Positions 13,461-15,871 of a stretch of 15,871 nt of DNA are shown one piece after another (the first letter of the stretch is position 1; each line of letters starts with the position of its first letter). Location of the stretch: positions 5,335 to 21,205 of the forward strand of contig DIPO01000044.1 of NCBI GenBank assembly GCA_002427045.1, in the 5' to 3' direction. The notes under the pieces were generated by a model. That model was not told the origin of the DNA. It worked only from the letters and a program-made list of their open reading frames with translations, and did no database searches. Origin of the DNA: Firmicutes bacterium UBA5486 (lineage in GTDB: Bacteria > Bacillota > UBA4882 > UBA10575). The position numbers and the translations under genes are program-made.

Positions 13461-15684
13461 TATTATCTCCTTTTAAATTTAGTCTTTTCAAACTAAGCGA
13501 ATTAGTTACAACCGAAACTGAACTAAAAGCCATAGCAGCTCCAGCAATTGCCGGGTTAAGAAGGCCTAAAGCAGCTATTGGTATCCCCATAATATTATAG
13601 ATAAAAGCCCAAAAAAGATTCTGTTTTACCTTAGACATGGTTTTGCGGGAAAGTTTAATCGCCTGGGCAATGGTTCTCAGATCCCCACGGATCAAAGTAA
13701 TATCCGCTGCTTCCATTGCCACATCGGTTCCGGTTCCAATCGCCATCCCTATATCAGCTGCTACCAAAGCCGGTGCATCATTAATCCCATCACCCACCAT
13801 CGCTACTACTTTTTCTCCTTTTTTCAGTTTTTCAATTATCCCTGCCTTTTCTTCCGGTAAAACCTCTGCTATTACATTTTCAATCCCCACTTGACGGGCA
13901 ATAGCTTTAGCTGTCCGTTGGTTATCACCGGTAAGCATATAAGTCTCAATCCCCATCTTTTTTAGTTGAAGAACAGCCTCCTTAGAACTATCCTTAAGAA
14001 GGTCAGCTACTCCGATAATCCCAGCCAGTTTACGATTGACTGCCATCAGCATTCCTGTTTTTCCCTCATCTTCGAGCCGGGTAAGAACTGTTTCGGTTTC
14101 CTCCAAGTCCACTCCTTTTTCAATCATTAGTTTTCTCGTTCCGATCAGTATTTCTTCTCCCTCAAGTTTAGCACTTACCCCTTTCCCCGGAATAGCATTA
14201 AACTCATCCGGTTCCGGAATCTCTTCCTTTTCCATCAGTGCTTTTTGGTAAATTGCTACACCAAGTGGATGTTCAGACCGTTTTTCCGCAGTAGCCGCAA
14301 GTCTTAAAAGTTCTTTTTTAGAAAACCCATTCAAAGCAATAAGATCTGTCACCCCTGGCTGGCCTTGAGTAATAGTTCCGGTCTTATCCAATACTATTGT
14401 TGTTGTTTTATAAGCCATCTCCAGATGCTCACCACTTTTAATTAATATACCGTTTTCTGCCCCTTTTCCGGTTCCTACCATAATCGCAGTAGGGGTTGCC
14501 AGTCCTAAAGCACAAGGACAAGCAATTACCAGAACCGAAACTGCACTAATCAACCCTCGATTAATCTCTCCGGTCAATAGATACCATAAAAGAAAGGTAA
14601 AGATGGCTACCCCTAAAACAATTGGAACAAATACTCCCGAGACTCGATCAGCAATCTTCTGGATCGGAGCTTTAGAACCCTGAGCCTCTTCCACCAGTTT
14701 AATAATTTGAGCCAAAACTGTATCTTCACCTGTCTTACTTGCTTTAAATTTAAAAGCACCAAATTTATTGATCGTCGCACCAACCACCTGGTCTCCTGTG
14801 CCTTTTTCAACTGGTAGGCTCTCCCCGGTCAGCATCGATTCATCTACTGCTGAATCTCCTTCCACAATTACCCCATCTACGGGGATCTTCTCCCCCGGGC
14901 GGACCAGAACTAAATCTCCCACTTTTACCTCTTCTACCGGGATATCCTCTTCTACTCCTTCCCTGATTACCCTAGCGGTTCTAGGTGAAAGGCCCATCAG
15001 TTTTTTAATCGCCTCTGAAGTCTTCCCTTTCGCCACTGCTTCGAGATACTTTCCTAAAAGAATTAGAGTAATAATCATTACTGCTGCTTCAAAATATAAG
15101 TCTTTCATTATCATTCCTGGTTTTAGCTCTTGAAAAATAGCATTATAAAGACTATAAAAGTAAGCTGTCGTAGTTCCCAAGGCAACTAGTACATCCATAT
15201 TAGGAGCTTTTGCCCTTAGAGCATAGAAAGCATTCCGATAAAATCTAAAACCAATAATAAACTGAACCGGAGTGGCTACTGCCAATTGAAACCGCCAATC
15301 ATGCAATATTGGCAGATCAATTCCTAAGATACTTAGGAACATTCCTAAAATTAAAGGCGAACCCAACAAAGCAGAGAAAATAAACTCCCTCCGCAGACGT
15401 TCAGTCTCCTTGTTCCGTTCTCCAACTTCCTCTTTCGCCTCTTTGGCCGAATAACCAAGATCAGTAATCAGCTTAACTAAATCTTCCACTTTTATTTTTC
15501 CTGTCTCAAACTCTACTGCTGCTTTTCCAGTAGCCAGATTTACTACCGCCTTATTTACACCCTCAAGCCGGTTAAGTTTCTTCTCAATCTTTGTTGAACA
15601 GGCAGCACAAGACATCCCCGTTACTTTTAATTCAACCTTATTTTCTCCCAAGGGTTGTTGTTTTACTGATACCTTACTTACCAC
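13441..15684 (-). CDS. Copper-translocating P1B-type ATPase CopA
   Basis: 747 residues with all P-type ATPase marks, for ATP-driven Cu(I) export. One N-terminal HMA domain has GMSCAAC (Cys26, Cys29). The actuator motif is TGES (286-289), the metal-path motif CPC (389-391), the phosphorylation site DKTGT (Asp433), the HP motif is at 472-473 and the hinge is GDGINDAPAL (631-640). YN (696-697) and Met718 with SS (721-722) in the last two helices are the Cu+ type residues. The start is GTG with GGAGGT six bases upstream. The gene overlaps copZ by 20 nt. No CsoR or CopY regulator gene is adjacent; the upstream gap instead holds a dispersed repeat. Confidence 0.97.
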   Translation of the reverse strand: MVSKVSVKQQPLGENKVELKVTGMSCAACSTKIEKKLNRLEGVNKAVVNLATGKAAVEFETGKIKVEDLVKLITDLGYSAKEAKEEVGERNKETERLRREFIFSALLGSPLILGMFLSILGIDLPILHDWRFQLAVATPVQFIIGFRFYRNAFYALRAKAPNMDVLVALGTTTAYFYSLYNAIFQELKPGMIMKDLYFEAAVMIITLILLGKYLEAVAKGKTSEAIKKLMGLSPRTARVIREGVEEDIPVEEVKVGDLVLVRPGEKIPVDGVIVEGDSAVDESMLTGESLPVEKGTGDQVVGATINKFGAFKFKASKTGEDTVLAQIIKLVEEAQGSKAPIQKIADRVSGVFVPIVLGVAIFTFLLWYLLTGEINRGLISAVSVLVIACPCALGLATPTAIMVGTGKGAENGILIKSGEHLEMAYKTTTIVLDKTGTITQGQPGVTDLIALNGFSKKELLRLAATAEKRSEHPLGVAIYQKALMEKEEIPEPDEFNAIPGKGVSAKLEGEEILIGTRKLMIEKGVDLEETETVLTRLEDEGKTGMLMAVNRKLAGIIGVADLLKDSSKEAVLQLKKMGIETYMLTGDNQRTAKAIARQVGIENVIAEVLPEEKAGIIEKLKKGEKVVAMVGDGINDAPALVAADIGMAIGTGTDVAMEAADITLIRGDLRTIAQAIKLSRKTMSKVKQNLFWAFIYNIMGIPIAALGLLNPAIAGAAMAFSSVSVVTNSLSLKRLNLKGDNNGKTKN

Positions 15685-15704
15685 ATCTCCACCTCCACAT
15701 CTCG

Positions 15705-15871
15705 TCGCTCGTGTTGAATGGCAGCCTTTGTAAGCTAGTCTTGGATGAAAGCCCTTTTTTCATTCTTTCATGTGCCCCAGCTTGCTGGGGTGTGGGACTA
15801 CTTAGAAAATACTCTATTCATTCTTGAGTAATCCCCCGTTATTCTATTCCCAGCCTGGTCAGAATGTTGTT
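15705..15871. repeat. Dispersed repeat copy B with nested stem-loop repeat, cut by the window end
   Basis: Module 1 (15705-15727) and module 2 (15837-15871) match copy A at 690-711 and 726-760. Between them lie about 109 nt that include the stem-loop repeat 15772-15803 (CCCCAGC-TT-GCTGGGG), also found at 5287-5319. Module 2 runs exactly to the last base, so the element continues beyond the window. The copy is upstream of copA and has no convincing ORF. Confidence 0.7.

Noticed and set aside
15774..15790. CCCCAGCTTGCTGGGG upstream of copA as a CsoR-type copper operator
   Set aside because: The same block occurs at 5290-5306 with no copper gene beside it, so it belongs to a dispersed repeat. 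It also lacks the TACCC...GGGTA form of CsoR sites.
13252..15827. Several plus-strand ORFs opposite copZ and copA, with Ser/Thr/Pro-rich products
   Set aside because: They are antisense shadows of strongly coding minus-strand genes and have no ribosome binding sites or family features.
1..15871. CRISPR arrays, tRNA or rRNA genes, transposases, phage or toxin-antitoxin genes, known riboswitches
   Set aside because: I looked for repeat-spacer periodicity, cloverleaf-like sequences, and family motifs on both strands and saw none I could support.

Overview
The window looks like chromosomal DNA of a low-GC, probably anaerobic member of the Bacillota. The evidence is the set of protein families (YesM/YesN-type two-component pair, MsmEFG-like sugar ABC operon, PolX with a PHP domain, IscR-type Rrf2 regulator, CopA/CopZ), strong GGAGG-type ribosome binding sites, and frequent TTG/GTG starts (7 of 13 genes). 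The sugar-binding protein has a type I signal peptide with Ser where a lipobox would have Cys. That fits a diderm Bacillota lineage but does not prove one. No species can be named from the sequence alone.

Layout: 12 of the 13 supported genes are on the minus strand; only the Rrf2/IscR-like regulator is on the plus strand. (1) 67-5233 holds metabolic and housekeeping genes: a nitroreductase, a likely operon of PurO-like IMP cyclohydrolase, EamA transporter and short MTHFR-family protein (transcribed 3247 to 831), and PolX. (2) 5414-12427 is a carbohydrate uptake locus. It has a YesM-type sensor kinase and YesN-type response regulator, then a solute-binding protein and two permeases, ending in a strong intrinsic terminator. 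No ATPase subunit or glycosidase is present, so the ATPase is presumably shared and encoded elsewhere. (3) 12733-13230 is a probable iscR homologue with the three Cys of a Fe-S regulator and, upstream, an operator-like palindrome close to the type 1 IscR core. (4) 13248-15684 is a copper export pair, a Cu+ P1B-ATPase (copA) overlapping a CopZ chaperone gene by 20 nt.

The gaps between genes hold most of what is unexplained. Short dispersed repeats occur at about 690-760, 5287-5319 and 15705-15871. One repeat carries a stem-loop and lies inside a longer copy of another. The right end of the window stops inside a repeat. The 280-nt gap between the binding-protein and permease genes carries a run of inverted repeats, including a perfect 15-bp stem.

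I found no CRISPR array, tRNA, rRNA, transposase, phage gene or recognisable defence or biosynthetic cluster. Apart from the repeats and the regulatory structures, this is an ordinary chromosomal region, and I do not claim a new multi-gene system.
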